From an uncultured Burkholderiales bacterium (GTDB taxonomy: Bacteria > Pseudomonadota > Gammaproteobacteria > Burkholderiales > Burkholderiaceae_C): a DNA stretch of 5,922 bases. Below the pieces are notes generated by a model. The model made no database searches. It had not been told where the DNA came from and saw only the letters and a list, made by a program, of their open reading frames with translations. Position numbers and translations under genes: made by a program. The stretch is taken from positions 1 through 5,922 of the forward strand of contig CALCBL010000098.1 in the NCBI GenBank assembly GCA_937897495.1, given 5' to 3'. Below, piece by piece: positions 1-5,922 of this stretch (position 1 is its first letter; the number at the start of each line of letters is the position of its first letter).

Positions 1-1
1 T

Positions 2-751
2 GGTAGCCAATACCACGCCTTTGGATTGATCGCGGCAGATGGTGTGCATTCTGTTTTGCGCGAAAAATTATTGGGTGAAGACAAAGCGCAATTTACGGGT
101 TTGCTGGCTTGGCGTGGGTTGGTTCCTATCCATACCATCTCTTCGCATTTACAAGCCCAAGTGGGTACCAATTGGGTGGGGCCAGGTGCGCATGTCATTA
201 CCTATCCTGTGCGCGGCGGACAATTGATGAACGTGGTGGGCATCATTGAAAAAGATGGCTGGCGCGGAGAGTCTTGGACAGAACAAGGAACACACGAAGA
301 GTTGCTTCAAGATTTTGGACACTGGCATGAGGATGTGGGCGAGTTGATGCGCAAAATTGAGCAGCCTTTTAAATGGGCATTGCTTGGCCGATCGCCTCAA
401 AAAGGTTGGGCGCAAGGCTCGATTTGTTTGGTGGGCGACTCTGCGCATCCCACTTTGCCTTTTTTGGCACAAGGCGCCAACATGGCCATTGAAGATGCCG
501 CCGTCATGGCGCGCTGCTTGTCATTGCAAGACACCGCTTCAGAAGCATTTGCCCAATTTGAAAATTTGCGTTGGCAGCGCACGGCCGACATCGTGAACCG
601 ATCTAGCGACAACGCCAAACGCTTTCACAACCCACAACTTTCTGACTCCGACAAAGCAGTTGACTACGTGAGTGCTGAATGGGAGCCGGAAAAAGTGAGA
701 AGGCGCTACGATTGGCTGTTTGAATACGATGCGTTGAATATTCCTTTATGA
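2..751 (+). CDS. FAD-dependent aromatic monooxygenase, salicylate/3-hydroxybenzoate hydroxylase-like (5' partial)
   Basis: Group A flavoprotein monooxygenases of this kind use FAD, NAD(P)H and O2 to hydroxylate an aromatic ring in the cytoplasm. The frame is open to base 2, so the gene begins before the window; the in-frame TTG at 26 is not a credible start. Visible are 249 residues. The N-terminal FAD-binding GxGxxG part, about 130-150 residues by the usual family length, is missing. The DG motif is seen as AADG at visible residues 11-14, followed by VHSVLR (family usually GADG). The GD motif is at residues 145-146 (bases 434-439), followed by SAHPTLPFLAQGANMAIEDA, typical of the salicylate-hydroxylase branch. 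The tail ends in YDWLFEYDALNIPL. The stop overlaps the next start by four bases. Substrate is unknown: salicylate, 3-hydroxybenzoate or a relative are all possible. The family call is firm, the substrate is not. Confidence 0.88.
   Translation, partial: GSQYHAFGLIAADGVHSVLREKLLGEDKAQFTGLLAWRGLVPIHTISSHLQAQVGTNWVGPGAHVITYPVRGGQLMNVVGIIEKDGWRGESWTEQGTHEELLQDFGHWHEDVGELMRKIEQPFKWALLGRSPQKGWAQGSICLVGDSAHPTLPFLAQGANMAIEDAAVMARCLSLQDTASEAFAQFENLRWQRTADIVNRSSDNAKRFHNPQLSDSDKAVDYVSAEWEPEKVRRRYDWLFEYDALNIPL
748..751 (+). other. ATGA stop/start overlap coupling the two monooxygenases
   Basis: The ATG of the second monooxygenase (748-750) overlaps the TGA of the first (749-751). The bases before it (GAATATTCCTTT) contain no Shine-Dalgarno-like purine run. 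Termination-reinitiation on one mRNA is the natural reading, implying the two proteins are made together. Confidence 0.85.
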
Positions 752-2424
752 ATACGGCCTCCCAAATTGATACGACCGTGCTCATTGTGGGGGGTGGCCC
801 CGTCGGCATGACCATGGCCTTGTGCTTGGCCAAACGCGGTATACCCAGCTTCTTGGTTGAATTGCGGTCGGCAGAGACCTTGCCTGATGTCAAGTGCAAT
901 CACATCTCTTCTCGCAGCATGGAGCTTTTCAGGTCCTTGGGTATTTCTCAAGACTTGCGAGCAGCAGGCCTGCCCGATGACTACCCGCATGATGTGTCTT
1001 ACAGAACCACCACATTGGGTGAAGAGATAGCAAGAATTCATATTCCTGGCAGAAACACTCGACTGACCGATCATTCTGGGCCCGATGGCAATTGGCCAAC
1101 GCCAGAGCCACCGCACAGAATCAACCAAAGGTACATTGAACCCATCTTAAGACGGCATGTTCAAAAGCAAACCTTGATAACTTGTTTGTATCGGCATCAA
1201 GTGCTGGCTTTCACGCAAGATACAAATCAGGTGACGGCACAAATTCAAAATCTAGATCAACCCGATTCGCAAGCATTGACCTTGTCTGCTGCTTACATGG
1301 TCGGATGCGATGGCGGCAGATCGATGGTTCGAAAAGGAATAGGCGCCAAACTGGTTGGCGATGAGGTGGTGCAGCGCGTTCAAAGCACATGCATCAGGGC
1401 CCCTCATTTAATTGAACACATGAAAGCACCGCCTGCTTGGGCCATGTTCACGGTTAACCCAAGGCGAAGCGGCAATATTTACGCCATCGATGGCAAAGAA
1501 GTTTGGCTCATTCACAATTACCTTCGTGACCATGAAGCAGACTTTGAGTCAGTCGATCGCGATTGGGCCATACGTACCATCTTAGGTGTAGACGATCAAT
1601 TCGAATACGAAGTGATGAGCAAAGAAGACTGGTTCGGCCGTCGTTTGGTGAGTGACAAGTTGCAAGAAGGTCGAATTTTTGTGGCGGGTGATGCGGCCCA
1701 TTTGTGGGTGCCCTATGCGGGCTACGGCATGAACGCTGGCTTGGCAGATGCTTCGAATTTGGCTTGGCATTTGGCGGCGCAAATCGAGTCTTGGGCCTCA
1801 CCATTTGCTTTGAGTGCCTATGAAAAAGAACGGCACCCCATCACTGAGCAGGTTTCGCGCTTTGCCATGAACCACGCGCACGCCATGAGCAAGCGCCGAA
1901 AAGAAATTCCTGAAAATTTAGAAGAACAATCTGCAGAGGGTGCGAACGCTAGGATCGCATTCGGCCAAGATTTGTACGACTTGAATGTTCAGCAATATTG
2001 CTGCGCAGGTTTGAACTTCGGCTATTTTTACGATCAATCGCCCGTCATGGTTTACGACGCTGAGTCTGCACCTGACTACAGCATGGGCAGTTTCACGGCC
2101 TCTACAGTGCCCGGCTGCAGAGCCCCACACTTCTGGCTTGAACAAGACACTTCTTTGTACGATGCCTTGGGCTCTGCTTACACATTGCTTTGCTTCAAGC
2201 CCGAATGCGATGCAGAAGTAAGTGCGGCTCTAAAGGCTGCTGGTGAAGCCAACATGCCTCTCAAAATATTGGATGTCAGTGCTTATCCAAATAGGCCGCT
2301 TGAATACAGCCATCATTTTGTCATCGTCAGAGCAGATGCACACACAGTCTGGCGAGGTGATCGTGTCACTGCAGAAAATGCAAAGCAAATCGTTGCAAAA
2401 CTTTGCGGCTATTCCCAAGCATAA
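748..2424 (+). CDS. FAD-dependent monooxygenase, MhpA/phenol 2-monooxygenase type, with thioredoxin-like C-terminal domain
   Basis: A complete 558-residue class A flavoprotein hydroxylase, probably acting on a phenolic or hydroxylated aromatic compound in the cytoplasm. The Rossmann FAD motif GGGPVG is at residues 15-20, after a hydrophobic strand (VLIV). The DG motif is GCDGGRS at 186-192. The GD motif VAGDAAH is at 312-318 and is followed by PYAGYGMNAGLADASNLAW (322-340), the usual FAD/substrate-site helix. From about residue 455 (PGCRAPHFWLE) comes the C-terminal thioredoxin-fold domain seen in phenol hydroxylase, MhpA and polyketide hydroxylases; length fits that family. The ATG lies inside the stop region of the preceding monooxygenase (ATGA) and has no purine-rich ribosome site, so translation probably depends on coupling. 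Thirteen bases separate it from the dehydrogenase gene. Relatives include TfdB, MhpA and TcmG-like enzymes; I cannot pick the substrate. Confidence 0.9.
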   Translation: MNTASQIDTTVLIVGGGPVGMTMALCLAKRGIPSFLVELRSAETLPDVKCNHISSRSMELFRSLGISQDLRAAGLPDDYPHDVSYRTTTLGEEIARIHIPGRNTRLTDHSGPDGNWPTPEPPHRINQRYIEPILRRHVQKQTLITCLYRHQVLAFTQDTNQVTAQIQNLDQPDSQALTLSAAYMVGCDGGRSMVRKGIGAKLVGDEVVQRVQSTCIRAPHLIEHMKAPPAWAMFTVNPRRSGNIYAIDGKEVWLIHNYLRDHEADFESVDRDWAIRTILGVDDQFEYEVMSKEDWFGRRLVSDKLQEGRIFVAGDAAHLWVPYAGYGMNAGLADASNLAWHLAAQIESWASPFALSAYEKERHPITEQVSRFAMNHAHAMSKRRKEIPENLEEQSAEGANARIAFGQDLYDLNVQQYCCAGLNFGYFYDQSPVMVYDAESAPDYSMGSFTASTVPGCRAPHFWLEQDTSLYDALGSAYTLLCFKPECDAEVSAALKAAGEANMPLKILDVSAYPNRPLEYSHHFVIVRADAHTVWRGDRVTAENAKQIVAKLCGYSQA

Positions 2425-2426
2425 AC

Positions 2427-2432
2427 AAGGAG
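2427..2432 (+). promoter_or_regulatory. Ribosome binding site AAGGAG setting the start of the SDR gene
   Basis: A near-perfect Shine-Dalgarno AAGGAG sits five bases before the ATG at 2438 and just after the TAA of the previous gene. It decides the start: the same frame is open about 65 codons further upstream, inside the monooxygenase gene, but that part is not SDR-like, whereas the protein from 2438 begins the normal SDR N-terminus. Confidence 0.85.
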
Positions 2433-2437
2433 CCAAC

Positions 2438-3220
2438 ATGGCGCATCGTTTAGAAAATCAAGTTGCCATCATCACTGGGGCCAGTCGCGGCATTGGCCTT
2501 GCCATTGCACAAGCGTATGCGGCAGAGGGTGCCAAACTGTGTTTGATTGCAACTGACCAACAGCGTTTGACAGAAGTCAAACAAAGCCTGGGTTTGGCTG
2601 AAGATCGAATCATGACCCTCGCGGTCAATGTGATGGATCGCGATGCATGCTTTGATGCCGTAGCAAAAGTGACTCAACATTTTGGCCGCGTCGATGTGTT
2701 GGTCAATAACGCTGGCGTCTATCGATCTAAAACTTTTTTAGACTATTCCCCTCAAGATTTCCAAGACATGTTGGATGTGAATTTGTTTGGCGTTCTCAAT
2801 TTCATGCAAGCTTGCTTGCCAGGCATGCAAGAGAGACGCCATGGTCGAATTGTCAACATGGCCTCGACTGCTGGTAAGTGGGGCTCCCGAAATCAAAGCG
2901 CCTACAACGTCAGTAAACATGCCGTCGTGGGCGTGACCCGCTGCGTTGCCTTAGAAGCCAGTCCCTTTGCCGTCACTGTCAATGCCATTTGTCCAGGGTT
3001 TATTCAGACAGACATGGTTGAAGAGCTCAAAGCACAGGTTGCGCAAACAACGGGTGTCAGTCCGGAAGACATGGTCAAGGCAGCTTTAACAAGAGTGCCC
3101 TTAGGTCGTGTTCTAAACCCTTCAGAAATTGCGGGATTGGCCGTTTATTTGGGTTCTGCAGAATCAAGCGGCATGACGGGCCAGTCTATTCACGTCGATG
3201 GCGGCATGGTCTTAAGTTAA
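2438..3220 (+). CDS. Short-chain dehydrogenase/reductase (classical SDR)
   Basis: A cytoplasmic NAD(P)-dependent oxidoreductase of 260 residues, the usual length for classical SDRs. The cofactor motif TGASRGIG is at 13-20, NNAG at 90-93, catalytic Asn115, Ser143, Tyr156 and Lys160 (YNVSK), then CPGFIQTDM and a C-terminal VDGGMVLS. All catalytic residues are present. After the second beta strand the residues are Ala38-Thr39; the acidic residue typical of NAD-specific SDRs is absent, and Arg17 in the glycine motif mildly favours NADP(H), so cofactor preference is unclear. It follows the monooxygenase by 13 bases with its own strong ribosome site and is very likely cotranscribed, so it probably acts on an alcohol or carbonyl in the same pathway. 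FabG-like, 3-hydroxyacyl or other alcohol dehydrogenase roles cannot be separated by motif alone. Confidence 0.93.
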   Translation: MAHRLENQVAIITGASRGIGLAIAQAYAAEGAKLCLIATDQQRLTEVKQSLGLAEDRIMTLAVNVMDRDACFDAVAKVTQHFGRVDVLVNNAGVYRSKTFLDYSPQDFQDMLDVNLFGVLNFMQACLPGMQERRHGRIVNMASTAGKWGSRNQSAYNVSKHAVVGVTRCVALEASPFAVTVNAICPGFIQTDMVEELKAQVAQTTGVSPEDMVKAALTRVPLGRVLNPSEIAGLAVYLGSAESSGMTGQSIHVDGGMVLS

Positions 3221-3228
3221 AGCTCATT

Positions 3229-3244
3229 TCCCAGACATTTGGGA
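3229..3244 (+). repeat. Short inverted repeat TCCCA-6-TGGGA downstream of the SDR gene
   Basis: TCCCA (3229-3233) and TGGGA (3240-3244) are perfect complements around a six-base loop, with two possible U-G wobble pairs extending the stem. It begins nine bases after the SDR stop. No T tract follows, so it is not a standard intrinsic terminator; an mRNA 3' stabilising or processing hairpin is possible, as is chance. Confidence 0.3.
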
Positions 3245-3263
3245 GGCGGAATTCGGGATAACC

Positions 3264-3312
3264 ATAGCCTTGAAGGGTGTTCACTTGCCTCACAATAGCC
3301 TGCGTTATAGCC
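3264..3312 (+). repeat. Three direct copies of ATAGCC
   Basis: ATAGCC occurs at 3264-3269, 3295-3300 and 3307-3312. The first two share ATAGCCT and are 31 bases apart, about three helical turns; the third is 12 bases further. They could be half-sites for a regulator of the transporter genes, but six-base repeats can arise by chance. Confidence 0.25.
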
Positions 3313-3359
3313 GCAGCCATCTTGCTGTGTGTGTTTTCTAGAATTCGGTGCCTAGCTTC

Positions 3360-4136
3360 ATGTCTGATGATTTCATTTTGAAAACCAATGAACTTGTGAA
3401 AGAGTTCAAGGGCTTTGTTGCCGTCAGTGGCGTTAACCTCAGCGTCAAGCGAGGCCAGATCCATGCCTTGATCGGCCCCAATGGCGCTGGCAAAACCACT
3501 GTTTTCAATTTGCTGACCAAATTTCACATCCCCACCAGCGGTCAAATTTTGTTCAATGGCAAGGACATTACCCAAAGCAAGCCAGCGCAAATTGCGCGTC
3601 AAGGCATTGTTCGGTCTTTCCAAATTTCGGCCACGTTTCCCAATCTCACTGTGATGGAAAACGTTCGCATTGCATTGCAGCGTGCCACGGGTACTTCCAT
3701 GCATTTCTGGCGCTCCGAGCGCATCTTGAATCAGTTAAACGACCGCGCCATGACTTTGTTAGACGAGGTGGACCTTGCAAGCATGGCCAATTTAACCGCT
3801 GTGGAATTGCCTTACGGCAGAAAGCGCGCCTTGGAAATTGCAACCACCTTGGCCATGAACCCCGAACTCATGTTGTTGGACGAACCCACGCAAGGCATGG
3901 GCCATGAAGATGTAGACCGCGTCACTCAGTTGATTAAAAAAGTAAGCGCCAATCGCACCATTCTGATGGTGGAGCACAACATGAATGTGGTGGCCAGCAT
4001 TGCCGACACCATCAGTGTGTTGCAGCGAGGCCAAATCATTGCCGAAGGCCCCTACGAAACAGTTTCCAAGAATCCACAAGTTTTGGAAGCTTATATGGGC
4101 ACAGCAGACAACGAGTTGGAAGGCGCCCATGGCTAA
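3360..4136 (+). CDS. livG: ABC transporter ATP-binding protein, LivG type
   Basis: One of two cytoplasmic ATPases powering a branched-chain amino acid/HAAT-type importer. It has 258 residues. Walker A GPNGAGKTT is at 39-47 (Lys45), the Q-loop Gln is Gln88 in RSFQISATFPNLT, Walker B LMLLDE at 170-175 (Glu175) and the switch histidine is His206 in MVEHN. The insert between Q-loop and signature (about 100-145) is the LivG kind. The signature motif is LPYGR (150-154) instead of the common LivG LSYGE, which is a departure from consensus. The ATG at 3360 is chosen because MSDDFILKTNELVKEFKGF aligns with family N-termini; a GTG at 3348 would add four residues. The ribosome site is weak: only GGTG at 3347-3350. 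The 3' end overlaps livF by eight bases. Cargo may be an aromatic acid rather than an amino acid, judged by the neighbouring monooxygenases. Confidence 0.93.
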   Translation: MSDDFILKTNELVKEFKGFVAVSGVNLSVKRGQIHALIGPNGAGKTTVFNLLTKFHIPTSGQILFNGKDITQSKPAQIARQGIVRSFQISATFPNLTVMENVRIALQRATGTSMHFWRSERILNQLNDRAMTLLDEVDLASMANLTAVELPYGRKRALEIATTLAMNPELMLLDEPTQGMGHEDVDRVTQLIKKVSANRTILMVEHNMNVVASIADTISVLQRGQIIAEGPYETVSKNPQVLEAYMGTADNELEGAHG

Positions 4137-4839
4137 TTCCACAGAGTTCTTGCGCATTAGCCAGCTGCATGCCTACTATGGTGAATCGCATATCTTGCAT
4201 GGCGTTGATCTGACCGTCAATCATGGCGAAGTTGTCACTCTGCTAGGTCGCAACGGTGCAGGCCGCACAACCACCGTTAAATCTATTTTGGGATTGGTAG
4301 GGCGCAGAACGGGCTCTGTCATCATTGACAACCAAGAAACAGTCAATTGGCCCACGCATGAAATTGCCAAGTTAGGTTTGGGCTATTGCCCTGAAGAGCG
4401 CGGTATTTTTTCTGCGCTCACCTGCGAAGAAAATCTCATGCTCCCGCCTGTCATTGCCCCTGGTGGCATGACCGTCGATGAAATTTATGAAATGTTTCCC
4501 AACCTGTACGAGCGGCGCAGCAGCCCGGGTACAAGGCTATCTGGCGGCGAACAACAAATGCTGGCTGTCGGCCGCATTTTGCGCACAGGTGCCAAGTGCC
4601 TTCTGTTGGATGAAATTTCTGAAGGTCTAGCGCCTGTCATTGTGCAAGCACTGTCCAAAATGATCACGGCTTTAAAAGCCAAGGGCTTCACCATCATCAT
4701 GGTGGAACAAAACTTTCGATTTGCCGCACCGCTGGCGGATCGTTTTTATGTCATGGAGCATGGTCAGATTGTGGAAGGTTTCTCCTCGCAGGAACTTTCT
4801 AGCAAGATGGGCATGTTGCATGAGTATTTGGGTGTCTGA
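4129..4839 (+). CDS. livF: ABC transporter ATP-binding protein, LivF type, with Arg in place of the Walker A lysine
   Basis: The second ATPase of the importer, 236 residues, the usual LivF length. The ATG at 4129 is inside the end of livG and follows GGAAGG (4118-4123) by five bases; the frame is open further upstream within livG but that part is not ABC-like. Walker A is GRNGAGRTT at 40-48, with Arg46 where lysine is expected (codon CGC, 4264-4266). The Q-loop region is YCPEERGIFSALT (86-98), as in LivF proteins, the signature LSGGE at 137-141 is canonical, Walker B is LLLDE at 158-162 followed by Ile instead of Pro, and the switch position is Gln194 (MVEQN), normal for LivF. I recall similar Walker A Arg variants in related betaproteobacterial LivF proteins, but cannot check it here. 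The gene is intact, so this looks like a functional variant and not decay. Confidence 0.93.
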   Translation: MANSTEFLRISQLHAYYGESHILHGVDLTVNHGEVVTLLGRNGAGRTTTVKSILGLVGRRTGSVIIDNQETVNWPTHEIAKLGLGYCPEERGIFSALTCEENLMLPPVIAPGGMTVDEIYEMFPNLYERRSSPGTRLSGGEQQMLAVGRILRTGAKCLLLDEISEGLAPVIVQALSKMITALKAKGFTIIMVEQNFRFAAPLADRFYVMEHGQIVEGFSSQELSSKMGMLHEYLGV

Positions 4840-4856
4840 CTTTTCTTAATTCAACT

Positions 4857-4860
4857 GGAG
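4857..4860 (+). promoter_or_regulatory. Ribosome binding site GGAG for the substrate-binding protein gene
   Basis: GGAG lies eight bases before the ATG at 4869, in the 29-base gap after livF. It supports this start, which also places a clean signal peptide at the N-terminus. Confidence 0.7.
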
Positions 4861-4868
4861 TGATCACG

Positions 4869-5905
4869 ATGAAACGCAATCTTATTTCTTTGGCCGTTGC
4901 GGCCGCCTGTGCTTTTGCCGGATCGGCTCAAGCGCAAATTTCCGACGGCATTGTCAAAATTGGTGTGCTCAATGACATGTCTGGTTTGTATTCAGACATT
5001 ACAGGGCAGGGCTCTGTCGTTGCCGCCAGAATGGCCGTTGAAGACTACATCCGGGCTTCAAAAAGCACCTTGAAAGTTGAAATTGTTGGCGCGGATCACC
5101 AGAACAAGCCTGATGTTGGCTCCAATGTTGCGCGTCAGTGGTACGACACAGAAAAAGTCGACATGATTGCCGACGTGCCTACATCGTCTGTCGGTTTGGC
5201 CATTGCCAAAATCTCGGCTGACAAAGGCAAATTGCACGTCAACTCTGGCTCTGCCACAGCTGACTTGTCGGGCAAAGCTTGCAATGCCAACACCATTCAC
5301 TGGGCCTATGACACATGGATGTTGGCCAACGGCACGGGCAAAGCCATTGTCAAAAGTGGTGGTGACACATGGTTCTTCTTAACTGCCGATTACGCCTTCG
5401 GCCATGCCTTGGAGCGTGACACCGAAGCCGTTGTGCTTAAAAACGGTGGCAAAGTGGTGGGCAAAGTTCGCACCCCGTTCCCAACGCAAGACTTCTCTTC
5501 ATTCCTGTTGCAAGCGCAAGCTTCAAAGGCCAAGATCATTGGCTTGGCCAATGCCGGTGGCGACACCACCAACTCGATCAAGCAAGCTTTTGAGTTTGGC
5601 ATTACCAAAGGCGGTCAGAACTTGGCCGGCTTGTTGGTCTTCTTGCCTGACGTTCATTCGCTCAGTTTGGAAAAAGCCCAGGGCCTGATGCTCACAGAAA
5701 CTTTCTACTGGGATTTGAATGAGCAAACCCGTGCATTCACCAAGCGATTTGCTGCTGCCAATGGCGGTAAGTACCCCTCGATGGTTCATGCGGGTGTTTA
5801 CTCCAGCGTCATTCACTACCTGAAAGCAGTTGACGCAGCCAAAACCGATGATGGCACCAAAGTGGCCGCCAAGATGAAAGAGTTGCCAACGGATGACGTC
5901 TTGTT
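4869..5905 (+). CDS. ABC transporter substrate-binding protein, LivK-like (3' partial)
   Basis: Periplasmic type I binding protein that captures the ligand for the importer encoded just upstream. The N-terminus is a clear Sec signal peptide: basic MKRN, a hydrophobic Ala-rich core, and a likely cut after Ala22 (SAQA before QIS). There is no lipobox. The mature part opens with the family strand VKIGVLNDMSGLYSDITGQG and has WFFLTADYAFG (168-178), followed by conserved-looking QDFSSFLLQAQASKAKIIGLANAGGDTTN. Genuine coding sequence runs for 345 codons plus two bases; from 5906 the sequence is adapter. By the usual length of about 400 residues, roughly 50-70 residues are missing. HAAT-family proteins bind amino acids, amides or aromatic acids; the monooxygenase neighbours make an aromatic ligand plausible, but the pocket residues do not let me decide. 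Confidence 0.9.
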
Positions 5906-5922
5906 AGATCGGAAGAGCACAC
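5906..5922 (+). other. Illumina TruSeq adapter remnant (sequencing artefact)
   Basis: The last 17 bases, AGATCGGAAGAGCACAC, are identical to the start of the Illumina TruSeq read-1 adapter. They lie exactly at the contig end. In the frame of the binding protein they would be read as DRKST, a peptide typical of adapter read-through. This stretch is not biological and should be trimmed. Confidence 0.97.

Larger units (their letters stand above)
3221..3359 (+). promoter_or_regulatory. Intergenic region between enzyme genes and transporter genes, probable regulatory segment
   Basis: This 139-base gap is the only sizeable non-coding stretch in the window and separates the catabolic genes from livG. 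It holds a short hairpin (3229-3244), three copies of ATAGCC (3264-3312), the palindrome TTCTAGAA (3336-3343) and two copies of GAATTCGG (3249 and 3341). No convincing sigma-70 promoter is visible; the best -35/-10 pairs are poor matches or have short spacers. No factor-independent terminator with a T run is present. It could hold a separate promoter for the transporter, or simply be a leader within one long operon. The regulatory role is inference from gap size and position. Confidence 0.4.

Noticed and set aside
1..25. Adapter or vector sequence at the left end
   Set aside because: The first bases continue the monooxygenase reading frame sensibly into the DG motif and do not match the TruSeq adapter ends I know.
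706..1128. Minus-strand open frame of 140 codons
   Set aside because: Opposite to a well-conserved monooxygenase gene; its translation shows no recognisable domain.
2243..2437. In-frame upstream extension of the SDR gene
   Set aside because: It lies inside the monooxygenase gene, has no SDR similarity, and a strong AAGGAG directly precedes the ATG at 2438.
3229..3246. Intrinsic terminator after the SDR gene
   Set aside because: The stem is only five perfect pairs and no T run follows.
3270..3311. Candidate sigma-70 promoters (TTGAAG with CACAAT; TTGCCT with TATAGC)
   Set aside because: Each box matches consensus at only about four of six positions and spacers are 15 bases, too short for a confident call.
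3186..3704. Minus-strand open frame of 172 codons crossing the intergenic gap
   Set aside because: Most of it is antisense to conserved livG sequence including Walker A; no domain or ribosome site recognised.
3985..4128. In-frame upstream extension of livF by 48 codons
   Set aside because: It overlaps conserved livG coding sequence and does not resemble an ABC ATPase; GGAAGG before 4129 supports the shorter form.
3792..4157. Minus-strand open frame of 121 codons
   Set aside because: Antisense to livG Walker B and H-loop coding sequence; no domain recognised.

Overview
The window reads as one stretch of a Gram-negative, probably betaproteobacterial chromosome. The best guess is Burkholderiales/Comamonadaceae, from how the transport proteins resemble remembered family sequences and from a G+C that looks close to one half by eye. 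It is densely coded, all on the + strand, and has the look of a catabolism-plus-uptake locus. No tRNA, rRNA, insertion sequence, CRISPR array or phage gene is visible.

Bases 2-3220 hold three tightly packed enzyme genes. The first is the C-terminal two thirds of a salicylate/3-hydroxybenzoate-hydroxylase-like flavoprotein monooxygenase, cut by the window edge. The second is a complete 558-residue flavoprotein monooxygenase of the MhpA/phenol-hydroxylase type with a thioredoxin-like tail, joined to the first by a 4-base ATGA overlap. The third is a classical short-chain dehydrogenase/reductase (260 residues) starting 13 bases later. This set suggests stepwise hydroxylation and oxidation/reduction of a small, probably aromatic, compound; the actual substrate cannot be read from the sequence.

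A 139-base gap (3221-3359) separates these enzymes from an ABC importer of the branched-chain amino acid / hydrophobic-amino-acid-type (HAAT) family: livG-like ATPase, livF-like ATPase (8-base overlap) and an exported LivK-like substrate-binding protein. The binding-protein gene is cut at the right end and the two permease genes are not in the window. The co-direction with the monooxygenases makes an aromatic acid a reasonable guess for the cargo. The most interesting protein-level signal is that the LivG/LivF pair seems to form one canonical and one degenerate ATP site.

The last 17 bases (5906-5922) are not genomic. They exactly match the start of the Illumina TruSeq adapter, so the contig ends in untrimmed adapter and the final residues of the binding protein as read are artefactual. 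I see no clearly undescribed system here; it looks like an ordinary catabolic/transport locus with a few points worth checking.
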